Source: Auanema rhodensis
Taxonomy: Eukaryota > Nematoda > Chromadorea > Rhabditida > Rhabditidae
Direction of reading: 5' to 3'
Length of the DNA: 64,000 nt
Assembly: GCA_964057225.1 (NCBI GenBank)
Contig: OZ059897.1
Coordinates: 5,704,001-5,768,000, forward strand
Part shown: positions 1-13,100 of the stretch, one piece after another
Layout of the letters: each line of letters begins with the position of its first letter
How positions within the stretch are numbered: the first letter of the stretch is position 1
Notes under the pieces: generated by a model
Database searches by the model: none
What the model was told of the DNA's origin: nothing
What the model saw: the letters and a program-made list of their open reading frames with translations, nothing else
Program-made: the position numbers and the translations under genes

Positions 1-2658
1 AGACAAAAGGACTCCTCTCCACATTTAGGTAAATGTCAGAATATAACTAGATTCATGTTTTGTTCAGAGAAAAAATGGCTAAAGCCTATGATTTTGCTCT
101 GGAGAAAGTGGGTCTTGACGTAAACTCTTATTCGATTTATGCTGATTATATATCATTCCTAAAAATTGTGTATGTTTGATGTAAGTTGAACTGAATTTAT
201 AAGCATTTTCCAGACCAGCAGTAGGACAATATGCTGAAAATCAAAGAATTACTGCTGTTCGTAAAGTATATCAAAGAGGAGTTTCAACTCCTATGCTCAA
301 TATTGACACTCTATGGCAAGATTATTGCAATTATGAAAAAAGTATTAATCCAACATTAGCTGAAAAATTGATTGCGGAACGAAGTAAAGAGTATCAAGTA
401 GATCAAGTGACTTTGAATGCCTAATTGACAATTGTATTTAAGGCTGCCAAAAAAGTCACTAAGAGTTTAGAAGCTGTTGCTCGTGGTATTAACCGTCAAG
501 CTGTTTCTGTTCCTCCAAGAGGAAGTACTCAAGAATTGAAACAGGTAGAAATGTGGAAGAAGTATATCCAATGGGAAAAATCGAATCCGTTAGAAACTGA
601 AGAGTATGGACAGTTTGCTAAAAGAGGTAATTTATATTTGCTTATATTCTTCTCTATGTATATTATACATATGAAATTTTAGTTGTATATGCCTATGAGC
701 AAGCCCTGCTTTGTCTTGGATATTATCCTGATATTTGGTATGAAGCAGCTGTTTTTTTGCAAGAAGCTAGTAAAATGCTTGAGCAGAAAGGAGATGTTAG
801 AACGGCTCAGCAAATGACTGAAGAAGTAGTTCGTGAGTTTCATTATGAAATTTATTTTTATCAATGTTATTGTATCATCTAGAACTGTTCGAAAGAGCTG
901 TAAATGGACTTATGAAGGATTCACAGCTCTTATACTATGCTTACGCTGATTTCGAAGAAGAGAGAATGCAGTTTGACAGCGTTAAAAAAATTTATGACAA
1001 ACTTCTAGCGATTGTTGGAATAGATCCTACCTTGGTATATTTTCAAAAGATGAAATTTGTATTCATATATGTTCCAGACTTACATTCAATTTCTAAAATT
1101 TGTTCGTCGTACCGAAGGTGTGAAATCCGCTCGTTTACTATTCAAAAGAGCAAGAGAAGATAAGAGAACCTCTTATCATATATTTGTTGCTTCTGCTTTA
1201 ATGGAATACTACTGCAGTAAGGTATATTTCCTTTTTCCTTTTTTTTATTTTGGTATTTGTTTACAGGATAAAGATATTGCCATGAGAGTTTTCGACCTAG
1301 GATTGAAAAAATATGGCGATGAACCTGAATATGCTTGCGCATATGTTGATTTTCTTTCTCACTTGAATGGTTTCAATTAACATTTGACTTCTGAAATTAT
1401 AAGTATAATTTTTTTTTCAGAAGACAACAACACTCGTGTAGTATTCGAAAGAATATTAACCTCTGTTACAATGCCTCCAGAAAAACAAGGGTAATTTGTA
1501 GAATTTATTATTTTATTAATCTATTGAAATTTTCTAGCGACATTTGGGATAGGTATCTTGAATTTGAATCATTAGTTGGTGATCTAGCTTCTACTTTAAA
1601 AGTAGATGAACGAAGAAAGCAAGCTTCTAAAGATTCTGGCTCTGAAGCAGTCATGTTGATTGATAGGTAATGAATACTTTTTCGATCAAGTATAATTTAT
1701 TTTTGAAGGTATAAATTTTTAAACTTGGTTCCTTGCACTCATGAACAATTACGACTTATGGGCTATAATGTAAGTTTTAACAATTAAATCCTTTTGATGG
1801 GCTATATTTTTAGAAAACTGTACGAGGAAGCACATCAGTTACTTCCAATACTACTTCCACTCCCGCTGCTGCTCCTGCTGCAAGATCAGTGCATTGCCCT
1901 CAAGCGGCTAGTGCTGTAATGGGGGGAAATACAGGGAACAACATGGAGCTTGGAGGGTTAGTTATATGCATTAGTTTAAAATTTTGTTCATGATTCACAA
2001 TTAGTCTTTATTGTTTTAAATTCTTTGTCATTCCAGATATCCTAAACCGGACACAGATCAAATGATACCATTCAAACCAAAAGTTAACACTGCAGGGTCT
2101 TATCACCCAGTTCCCGGAGGTATTTTCATTTTATTTCTAGCTCTTTGTTTATATAAGTATAATAAATAGGTGTTTTTCCTCCACCTCCCGCTGTTGGTCA
2201 CTTAATGTCAATGTTGCCTCCTCCTTGGACGTTCAGAGGGCCTTTTGTATCTGTTGATGCGTTGATAGATTCTATCATGAAATACAACTTACCTACAGGT
2301 ATGCTTTTCTAATATTGCTATCATAATTGAAAATTGTCATAAACTTCAGTTCCGGCTGTTGATTTGAACTCTAAACTTGAGAATGGTACAATGCTAGGTC
2401 CTATGAGAGTTGAAGATGTTAAGAAAGAGTTTTATCAAATTTTGGCAACAACAACAGATCCTCATGTGGTATATTAAAACTTTAATTCACTCTATATTTT
2501 TCAATATATTTTAGTCAATGTCTTGCTCTGATTATATCAGTGGTATAGGTGCTACAAAGAGAAAGCGTGGTGATTCTGACAGTGATGATGATGGAAAATC
2601 AGGACCAGCACCTCGCGATATATACAAGAGAAGAATGAATCAAAAAGGAAACGATTAA
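1..2658 (+). CDS. suf-1: Cleavage stimulation factor subunit 3 (CstF-77 / SUF-1), 5' end outside window
   Basis: This is the scaffold subunit of the nuclear CstF complex, which binds the GU-rich element downstream of poly(A) sites during mRNA 3' end formation. The spliced reading frame follows the family along its HAT repeats: [13 protein letters not shown] (about 550-590), the YEAA and [14 protein letters not shown] segments (745-970), [17 protein letters not shown] (about 1127-1180), [18 protein letters not shown] (about 1200-1300) and [20 protein letters not shown] (about 1300-1360). The C-terminal part keeps [13 protein letters not shown] (about 2045-2085) and the conserved acidic/basic tail ending in [13 protein letters not shown], stop at 2656-2658. 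Introns are 40-60 bp. The window opens inside the N-terminal HAT domain: the first exon piece is 1-28 and its donor GT is at 29. NF-YA follows on the same strand after 217 bp. Assignment is by remembered family similarity and is secure. Confidence 0.93.
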
Positions 2659-2875
2659 TATGACAATATTTTGTTTAACTTATTTTTGCTATGATGGGTA
2701 TAATGACATCCTCTTTATGACGATCTTCTTTTACATCTCACGTGTCTATTTTGTGTACATTGCTTTCATAAAATTGTAAATCTGTTTGTTTTTATTGACA
2801 TTTCAAAAGGTTCTCACCTACACATATTGCTTTTAGAATATTTTGAGTTTTCAATCCTATCTAATGCATTTATAG

Positions 2876-3625
2876 ATGGATGGTAGTGTTATAGATGAAC
2901 AGTACACAACGGATGATGTATGTAAATCTGTGGTTTCCAAAAATTTTGCTTTTCTTTTAGGCTTCTCTTGGTTCTTTTGTATATTTCGTAAATCCTCGTC
3001 AATATAATCGAATAATCAGTAGAAGGATAGCTAAAGAGAAAATGATCAAAGAAGGTCGATGGCCTGATAAAAGACAAGTTTTGTACCTTACAGTAACAGT
3101 TCATCTAAACTCCTTTTAGAGAATAATGCATGCATCACGGAGCCGACATAGTATATGCCGTACCCGAACTGCTGATGGCAAATTTGCAGGTTTTTACATT
3201 TTTTTTTCAAAGAAAAACCAGTTTATAATAAGGCGGGTCATCTAGTCTTGAATCTAATCCTGTCTCGATAGGACCTACTACTAGTTCGTCTATTCCTGGC
3301 AGTAGTCAGGACGGTACGAAGGTGACCGTTAATGAGCCGGAGAAACAGCCTCTGAAAGAAGCAAGGTGGGCTGTTCTTTTTAGACTAAGTTAATTAGGTA
3401 TAGCACAGATGGGTTCCTATTGTTCCTGGCAACAGGTCTCCCGAATATCCTCATCTGCCCTGTGGTTTCTTTGTAAAATTGGACCCTTCTCACGTAGGCT
3501 TGAATATCAAATTTTAAGATTGACATTTTTTTTTGCTTAAAGAGTGGACAAGTTGAAGTAGTTGTGGAGCCCGATGGGTCAATTTTTGTTAGACCAGCTG
3601 AAGATCCACAACAGGCAGCGCCACC

Positions 3626-3667
<42 letters not shown>

Positions 3668-3671
3668 GCAG

Positions 3672-3712
<41 letters not shown>

Positions 3713-3737
3713 GCAGCAACAACAACAGCAAAACTAA
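2876..3737 (+). CDS. nfya-1: NF-YA (CCAAT-binding factor subunit A) homologue with C-terminal polyglutamine tail
   Basis: NF-YA is the sequence-specific subunit of the trimeric CCAAT-binding factor. After the ATG at 2876 a short acidic leader (MDGSVIDEQYTTDD) is spliced to the subunit-association helix (VNPRQYNRIISRRIAKEKM, about 2975-3045), a linker with GRWPDKRQ, and the DNA-contacting helix (RIMHASRSRHSICRTRTADG, about 3119-3180). The H-x-SR-x-RH signature is kept. Later exons (from about 3271) encode a Ser/Thr-rich stretch, then PEYPHLPCGFFVKLDP, then SGQVEVVVEPDGSIFVRP, and finally 35 consecutive Gln codons (3627-3731, mixed CAA/CAG) followed by Asn and stop at 3735-3737. An AATAAA signal lies just after the stop. 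Vertebrate NF-YA carries its Gln-rich region before the core, so here the order is reversed. The last 392 bp of the gene are duplicated at 29777-30168. The upstream end is set by the acceptor TTTATAG directly before the ATG. Confidence 0.85.
3627..3731 (+). repeat. CAA/CAG trinucleotide tract (polyQ, 35 codons)
   Basis: There are thirty-five in-frame glutamine codons: a purer CAA run first, then mixed CAG/CAA. The tract lies inside the last NF-YA exon and is repeated with the same order of CAA and CAG at 30058-30162. Confidence 0.95.
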
Positions 3738-4073
3738 TTAATAAAGTTTTCACCTTAATATATTTCAAATTCATTTTTGCGGGTACTTTGGGAATTTTAT
3801 AAGTACTAATATCATAATGCTTCATAATTTCTTTGATTTGATGCAATCTTATGTTTCATTCAAACATCTCTGTTCTTGTATATTTTTCTGTAGCTAAGCG
3901 AATGTTCCAAGCAGCTGGCTATTAATTTTTAATATCGTGCTAGGATACAACTGCCACATACACTACCATCTTTGTCTCTCGGACCATACTTTTCTTATTT
4001 AACAAGCACTAATTTATTGTCTTATTCGTTAAATTGTAATAAACATTAACATGTAACTTTACCTGTGTTGTAG

Positions 4074-4095
4074 ATGATTGTTGGCAAGAAGGAAG
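4074..4095 (+). pseudogene. Orphan first 22 bp of the paraoxonase-like coding sequence
   Basis: The ATG and next six codons (MIVGKKE in the intact gene, the last incomplete here) match 30505-30526 and are preceded by the same TGTGTTGTAG acceptor-like sequence. After 4095 the sequence changes to an unrelated 31-bp segment and then satellite, so no gene continues here. Confidence 0.85.
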
Positions 4096-4126
4096 ATTAG
4101 ACTTAAAAAGAGAAAATTCAAGATTA
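4096..4126. other. 31-bp junction filler between 750-bp block and satellite
   Basis: Positions 4096-4126 match neither the 750-bp block nor the satellite monomer. They are purine-rich and AT-rich. Satellite homology starts at 4127 (ACTGAACACAACGTG). There is no equivalent filler at the right-hand junction, where satellite passes directly into the block at 29776/29777. Confidence 0.7.
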
Positions 4127-7100
4127 ACTGAACACAACGTGCGTACAGCCTGAACTATTTTGTGAACAAATCTTGTGGATGGGGTCGATATAAACCGTTT
4201 TTCCGGAACCTGGAAACGTTTTACCGAAATCTCACCAAGATTTTCAGAATCTACACATCTGAATACCTAACCTCAGATTATTTTTATTTGATTTTAGTTA
4301 ATGATCTGTGAGAAAGACGGACATTCACTGAACACAACGTGCCTACAGCCTGAACTATTTTGTGAACAAATCTTGTGGATGGGGTCGATATAAACCGTTT
4401 TTCCGGAACCTGGAAACGTTTTACCGAAATCTCACCAAGATTTTCAGAATCTACACATCTGAATACCTAACCTCAGATTATTTTTATTTGATTTTAGTTA
4501 ATGATCTGTGAGAAAGACGGACATTCACTGAACACAACGTGCCTACAGCCTGAACTATTTTGTGAACAAATCTTGTGGATGGGGTCGATATAAACCGTTT
4601 TTCCGGAACCTGGAAACGTTTTACCGAAATCTCACCAAGAATTTCAGAATCTACACATCTGAATACCTAACCTCAGATTATTTTTATTTGATTTTAGCTA
4701 ATGATCTGTGAGAAAGACGGACATTCACTGAACACAACGTGCCTACAGCCTGAACTATTTTGTGAACAAATCTTGTGGATGGGGTCGATATAAACCGTTT
4801 TTCCGGAACCTGGAAACGTTTGACCGAAATCTCACCAAGGAGTCAGAATCTACACATCTGAATACCTAACCTCAGATTATTTTTATTTGATTTTAGCTAA
4901 TGATCTGTGAGAAAGACGGACATTCACTGAACACAACGTGCCTACAGCCTGAACTATTTTGTGAACAAATCTTGTGGATGGGGTCGATATAAACCGTTTT
5001 TCCGGAACCTGGAAACGTTTTACCGAAATCTCACCAAGAATTTCAGAATCTACACATCTGAATACCTAACCTCAGATTATTTTTATTTGATTTTAGTTAA
5101 TGATCTGTGAGAAAGACGGACATTCACTGAACACAACGTGCCTACAGCCTGAACTATTTTGTGAACAAATCTTGTGGATGGGGTCGATATAAACCGTTTT
5201 TCCGGAACCTGGAAACGTTTTACCGAAATCTCACCAAGATTTTCAGAATCTACACATCTGAATACCTAACCTCAGATTATTTTTATTTGATTTTAGTTAA
5301 TGATCTGTGAGAAAGACGGACATTCACTGAACACAACGTGCCTACAGCCTGAACTATTTTGTGAACAAATCTTGTGGATGGGGTCGATATAAACCGTTTT
5401 TCCGGAACCTGGAAACGTTTGACCGGAATCTCACCAAGAATTTCAGAATCTACACATCTGAATACCTAACCTCAGATTATTTTTATTTGATTTTAGTTAA
5501 TGATCTGTGAGAAAGACGGACATTCACTGAACACAACGTGCCTACAGCCTGAACTATTTTGTGAACAAATCTTGTGGATGGGGTCGATATAAACCATTTT
5601 TCCGGAACCTGGAAACGTTTTACCGAAATCTCACCAAGATTTTCAGAATCTACACATCTGAATACCTAACCTCAGATTATTTTTATTTGATTTTAGTTAA
5701 TGATCTGTGAGAAAGACGGACATTCACTGAACACAACGTGCCTACAGCCTGAACTATTTTGTGAACAAATCTTGTGGATGGGGTCGATATAAACCGTTTT
5801 TCCGGAACCTGGAAACGTTTTACCGAAATCTCACCAAGAATTTCAGAATCTACACATCTGAATACCTAACCTCAGATTATTTTTATTTGATTTTAGCTAA
5901 TGATCTGTGAGAAAGACGGACATTCACTGAACACAACGTGCCTACAGCCTGAACTATTTTGTGAACAAATCTTGTGGATGGGGTCGATATAAACCGTTTT
6001 TCCGGAACCTGGAAACGTTTGACCGAAATCTCACCAAGGAGTCAGAATCTACACATCTGAATACCTAACCTCAGATTATTTTTATTTGATTTTAGCTAAT
6101 GATCTGTGAGAAAGACGGACATTCACTGAACACAACGTGCCTACAGCCTGAACTATTTTGTGAACAAATCTTGTGGATGGGGTCGATATAAACCGTTTTT
6201 CCGGAACCTGGAAACGTTTGACCGAAATCTCAACAAGAATTTCAGAATCTACACATCTGAATACCTAACCTCAGATTATTTTTATTTGATTTTAGTTAAT
6301 GATCTGTGAGAAAGACGGACATTCACTGAACACAACATGCCTACAGCCTGAAGTATTTTGTGAACAAATCTTGTGGATGGGGTCGATATAAACCGTTTTT
6401 CCGGAACCTGGAAACGTTTGACCGAAATCTCACCAAGAATTTCAGAATCTACACATCTGAATACCTAACCTCAGATTATTTTTATTTGATTTTAGTTAAT
6501 GATCTGTGAGAAAGACGGACATTCACTGAACACAACGTGCCTACAGCCTGAACTATTTTGTGAACAAATCTTGTGGATGGGGTCGATATAAACCGTTTTT
6601 CCGGAACCTCGAAACGTTTTACCGAAATCTCACCAAGAATTTCAGAATCTACACATCTGAATACCTAACCTCAGATTATTTTTATTTGATTTTAGTTAAT
6701 GATCTGTGAGAAAGACGGACATTCACTGAACACAACGTGCCTACAGCCTGAACTATTTTGTGAACAAATCTTGTGGATGGGGTCGATAAAAACCGTTTTT
6801 CCGGAACCTCGAAACGTTTTACCGAAATCTCACCAAGAATTTCAGAATCTACACATCTGAATACCTAACCTCAGATTATTTTTATTTGATTTTAGTTAAT
6901 GATCTGTGAGAAAGACGGACATTCACTGAACACAACGTGCCTACAGCCTGAACTATTTTGTGAACAAATCTTGTGGATGGGGTCGATAAAAACCGTTTTT
7001 CCGGAACCTGGAAACGTTTTACCGAAATCTCACCAAGAATTTCAGAATCTACACATCTGAATACCTAACCTCAGATTATTTTTATTTGATTTTAGTAAAT

Positions 7101-10100
7101 GATCTGTGAGAAAGACGGACATTCACTGAACACAACGTGCCTACAGCCTGAACTATTTTGTGAACAAATCTTGTGGATGGGGTCGATATAAACCGTTTTT
7201 CCGGAACCTCGAAACGTTTTACCGGAATCTCACCAAGAATTTCAGAATCTACACATCTGAATACCTAACCTCAGATTATTTTTATTTGATTTTAGTAAAT
7301 GATCTGTGAGAAAGACGGACATTCACTGAACACAACGTGCCTACAGCCTGAACTATTTTGTGAACAAATCTTGTGGATGGGGTCGATAAAAACCGTTTTT
7401 CCGGAACCTGGAAACGTTTTACCGAAATCTCACCAAGAATTTCAGAATCTACACATCTGAATACCTAACCTCAGATTATTTTTATTTGATTTTAGTTAAT
7501 GATCTGTGAGAAAGACGGACATTCACTGAACACAACGTGCCTACAGCCTGAACTATTTTGTGAACAAATCTTGTGGATGGGGTCGATATAAACCGTTTTT
7601 CCGGAACCTCGAAACGTTTTACCGGAATCTCACCAAGAATTTCAGAATCTACACATCTGAATACCTAACCTCAGATTATTTTTATTTGATTTTAGTAAAT
7701 GATCTGTGAGAAAGACGGACATTCACTGAACACAACGTGCCTACAGCCTGAACTATTTTGTGAACAAATCTTGTGGATGGGGTCGATATAAACCGTTTTT
7801 CCGGAACCTGGAAACGTTTGACCGAAATCTCACCAAGAATTTCAGAATCTACACATCTGAATACCTAACCTCAGATTATTTTTATTTGATTTTAGTTAAT
7901 GATCTGTGAGAAAGACGGACATTCACTGAACACAACGTGCCTACAGCCTGAACTATTTTGTGAACAAATCTTGTGGATGGGGTCGATATAAACCGTTTTT
8001 CCGGAAGCTGGAAACGTTTGACCGAAATCTCACCAAGAATTTCAGAATCTACACATCTGAATACCTAACCTCAGATTATTTTTATTTGATTTTAGTTAAT
8101 GATCTGTGAGAAAGACGGACATTCACTGAACACAACGTGCCTACAGCCTGAACTATTTTGTGAACAAATCTTGTGGATGGGGTCGATATAAACCGTTTTT
8201 CCGGAACCTGGAAACGTTTGACCGAAATCTCAGCAAGAATTTCAGAATCTACACATCTGAATACCTAACCTCAGATTACTTTTATTTGATTTTAGTTAAT
8301 GATCTGTGAGAAAGACGGACATTCACTGAACACAACGTGCCTACAGCCTGAACTATTTTGTGAACAAATCTTGTGGATGGGGTCGATATAAACCGTTTTT
8401 CCGGAACCTCGAAACGTTTTACCGGAATCTCACCAAGAATTTCAGAATCTACACATCTGAATACCTAACCTCAGATTATTTTTATTTGATTTTAGTAAAT
8501 GATCTGTGAGAAAGACGGACATTCACTGAACACAACGTGCCTACAGCCTGAACTATTTTGTGAACAAATCTTGTGGATGGGGTCGATATAAACCGTTTTT
8601 CCGGAACCTGGAAACGTTTGACCGAAATCTCACCAAGAATTTCAGAATCTACACATCTGAATACCTAACCTCAGATTACTTTTATTTGATTTTAGTTAAT
8701 GGTCTGTGAGAAAGACGGACATTCACTGAACACAACGTGCCTACAGCCTGAACTATTTTGTGAACAAATCTTGTGGATGGGGTCGATATAAACCGTTTTT
8801 CCGGAACCTCGAAACGTTTTACCGAAATCTCACCAAGAATTTCAGAATCTACACATCTGAATACCTAACCTCAGATTATTTTTATTTGATTTTATTTAAT
8901 GATCTGTGAGAAAGACGGACATTCACTGAACACAACGTGCCTACAGCCTGAACTATTTTGTGAACAAATCTTGTGGATGGGGTCGATATAAACCGTTTTT
9001 CCGGAACCTGGAAACGTTTGACCGAAATCTCACCAAGAATTTCAGAATCTACACATCTGAATACCTAACCTCAGATTACTTTTATTTGATTTTAGTTAAT
9101 GGTCTGTGAGAAAGACGGACATTCACTGAACACAACGTGCCTACAGCCTGAACTATTTTGTGAACAAATCTTGTGGATGGGGTCGATATAAACCGTTTTT
9201 CCGGAACCTGGAAACGTTTTACCGAAATCTCACCAAGAATTTCAGAATCTACACATCTGAATACCTAACCTCAGATTATTTTTATTTGATTTTATTTAAT
9301 GATCTGTGAGAAAGACGGACATTCACTGAACACAACGTGCCTACAGCCTGAACTATTTTGTGAACAAATCTTGTGGATGGGGTCGATATAAACCGTTTTT
9401 CCGGAACCTCGAAACGTTTTACCGAAATCTCACCAAGAATTTCAGAATCTACACATCTGAATACCTAACCTCAGATTATTTTTATTTGATTTTATTTAAT
9501 GATCTGTGAGAAAGACGGACATTCACTGAACACAACGTGCCTACAGCCTGAACTATTTTGTGAACAAATCTTGTGGATGGGGTCGATATAAACCGTTTTT
9601 CCGGAACCTGGAAACGTTTGACCGAAATCTCACCAAGAATTTCAGAATCTACACATCTGAATACCTAACCTCAGATTATTTTTATTTGATTTTAGTTAAT
9701 GATCTGTGAGAAAGACGGACATTCACTGAACACAACGTGACTACAGCCTGAACTATTTTGTGAACAAATCTTGTGAATGAGGTCGATATAAACCGTTTTT
9801 CCGGAACCTGGAAACGTTTTACCGAAATCTCACCAAGGAGTCAGAATCTACACATCTGAATACCAAACCTCAGATTATTTTTATTTGATTTTAGTTAATG
9901 ATCTGTGAGAAAGACGGACATTCACTGAACACAACGTGACTACAGCCTGAACTATTTTGTGAACAAATCTTGTGAATGAGGTCGATATAAACCGTTTTTC
10001 CGGAACCTGGAAACGTTTTACCGAAATCTCACCAAGGAGTCAGAATCTACACATCTGAATAATAAACCTCAGATTATTTTTATTTGATTTTAGTTAATGA

Positions 10101-13100
10101 TCTGTGAGAAAGACGGACATTCACTGAACACAACGTGCCTACAGCCTGAACTATTTTGTGAACAAATCTTGTGAATGAGGTCGATATAAACCGTTTTTCC
10201 GGAACCTGGAAACGTTTTACCGAAATCTCACCAAGGAGTCAGAATCTACACATCTGAATAATAAACCTCAGATTATTTTTATTTGATTTTAGTTAATGAT
10301 CTGTGAGAAAGACGGACATTCACTGAACACAACGTGCCTACAGCCTGAACTATTTTGTGAACAAATCTTGTGAATGAGGTCGATATAAACCGTTTTTCCG
10401 GAACCTGGAAACGTTTGACCGAAATCTCACCAAGAATTTCAGAATCTACACATCTGAATACCTAACCTCAGATTACTTTTATTTGATTTTAGTTAATGAT
10501 CTGTGAGAAAGACGGACATTCACTGAACACAACGTGCCTACAGCCTGAACTATTTTGTGAACAAATCTTGTGGATGGGGTCGATATAAACCGTTTTTCCG
10601 GAACCTGGAAACGTTTAACCGAAATCTCACCAAGAATTTCAGAATCTACACATCTGAATACCAAACCTCAGATTATTTTTATTTGATTTTACTTAATGAT
10701 CTGTGAGAAAGACGGACATTCACTGAACACAACGTGCCTACAGCCTGAACTATTTTGTGAACAAATCTTGTGGATGGGGTCGATATAAACCGTTTTTCCG
10801 GAACCTCGAAACGTTTTACCGAAATCTCACCAAGAATTTCAGAATCTACACATCTGAATACCTAACCTCTTATTATTTTTATTTGATTTTAGTTAATGAT
10901 CTGTGAGAAAGACGGACATTCACTGAACACAACGTGCCTACAGCCTGAACTATTTTGTGAACAAATCTTGTGAATGGGGTCGATATAAACCGTTTTTCCG
11001 GAACCTGGAAACGTTTTACCGAAATCTCACCAAGAATTTCAGAATCTACACATCTGAATACTTAACCTCAGATTATTTTTATTTGATTTTATTTAATGAT
11101 CTGTGAGAAAGACGGACATTCACTGAACACAACGTGCCTACAGCCTGAACTATTTTGTGAACAAATCTTGTGGATGGGGTCGATATAAACCGTTTTTCCG
11201 GAACCTGGAAACGTTTTACCGAAATCTCACCAAGAATTTCAGAATCTACACATCTGAATACCTAACCTCAGATTATTTTTATTTGATTTTATTTAATGAT
11301 CTGTGAGAAAGACGGACATTCACTGAACACAACGTGCCTACAGCCTGAACTATTTTGTGAACAAATCTTGTGGATGTGGTCGATATAAACCGTTTTTCCG
11401 GAACCTCGAAACGTTTTACCGAAATCTCACCAAGGAGTCAGAATCTACACATCTGAATACCTAACCTCAGATTATTTTTATTTGATTTTAGTTAATGATC
11501 TGTGAGAAAGACGGACATTCACTGAACACAACGTGCCTACAGCCTGAACTATTTTGTGAACAAATCTTGTGGATGGGGTCGATATAAACCGTTTTTCCGG
11601 AACCTGGAAACGTTTTACCGAAATCTCACCAAGAATTTCAGAATCTACACATCTGAATACTTAACCTCAGATTATTTTTATTTGATTTTATTTAATGATC
11701 TGTGAGAAAGACGGACATTCACTGAACACAACGTGCCTACAGCCTGAACTATTTTGTGAACAAATCTTGTGGATGTGGTCGATATAAACCGTTTTTCCGG
11801 AACCTCGAAACGTTTTACCGAAATCTCACCAAGGAGTCAGAATCTACACATCTGAATACTTAACCTCAGATTATTTTTATTTGATTTTATTTAATGATCT
11901 GTGAGAAAGACGGACATTCACTGAACACAACGTGCCTACAGCCTGAACTATTTTGTGAACAAATCTTGTGGATGGGGTCGATATAAACCGTTTTTCCGGA
12001 ACCTGGAAACGTTTTACCGAAATCTCACCAAGAATTTCAGAATCTACACATCTGAATACCTAACCTCAGATTATTTTTATTTGATTTTATTTAATGATCT
12101 GTGAGAAAGACGGACATTCACTGAACACAACGTGCCTACAGCCTGAACTATTTTGTGAACAAATCTTGTGGATGGGGTCGATATAAACCGTTTTTCCGGA
12201 ACCTGGAAACGTTTTACCGAAATCTCACCAAGAATTTCAGAATCTACACATCTGAATACCTAACCTCAGATTATTTTTATTTGATTTTATTTAATGATCT
12301 GTGAGAAAGACGGACATTCACTGAACACAACGTGCCTACAGCCTGAACTATTTTGTGAACAAATCTTGTGGATGTGGTCGATATAAACCGTTTTTCCGGA
12401 ACCTCGAAACGTTTTACCGAAATCTCACCAAGAATTTCAGAATCTACACATCTGAATACCTAACCTCAGATTATTTTTATTTGATTTTAGTTAATGATCT
12501 GTGAGAAAGACGGACATTCACTGAACACAACGTGCCTACAGCCTGAACTATTTTGTGAACAAATCTTGTGGATGGGGTCGATATAAACCGTTTTTCCGGA
12601 ACCTCGAAACGTTTTACCGAAATCTCACCAAGAATTTCAGAATCTACACATCTGAATACCTAACCTCAGATTATTTTTATTTGATTTTAGTTAATGATCT
12701 GTGAGAAAGACGGACATTCACTGAACACAACGTGCCTACAGCCTGAACTATTTTGTGAACAAATCTTGTGGATGTGGTCGATATAAACCGTTTTTCCGGA
12801 ACCTCGAAACGTTTTACCGAAATCTCACCAAGAATTTCAGAATCTACACATCTGAATACCTAACCTCAGATTATTTTTATTTGATTTTAGTTAATGATCT
12901 GTGAGAAAGACGGACATTCACTGAACACAACGTGCCTACAGCCTGAACTATTTTGTGAACAAATCTTGTGGATGGGGTCGATATAAACCGTTTTTCCGGA
13001 ACCTGGAAACGTTTTACCGAAATCTCACCAAGAATTTCAGAATCTACACATCTGAATACTTAACCTCAGATTATTTTTATTTGATTTTATTTAATGATCT

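Larger units (their letters stand above)
3346..4095 (+). repeat. 750-bp direct repeat, left copy
   Basis: This block recurs at 29777-30526 with the same length and offset 26431. The only difference I found by eye is A at 3402 against T at 29833. It contains the end of one NF-YA coding segment, the last NF-YA introns and exons with the complete polyglutamine tract, 336 bp of intergenic DNA, and the first 22 bp of the paraoxonase-like coding sequence (4074-4095). The left edge is inside an NF-YA exon (CAGCCTCTG) and the right edge falls in the GAAGGAAG of the second gene. Identity across a CAA/CAG microsatellite implies a very recent copy or an assembly artefact. Confidence 0.95.

Noticed and set aside
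3589-3846. Minus-strand frame with poly-Val/Ala (also at 30020-30277)
   Set aside because: It is the antisense shadow of the CAA/CAG polyglutamine tract of NF-YA.
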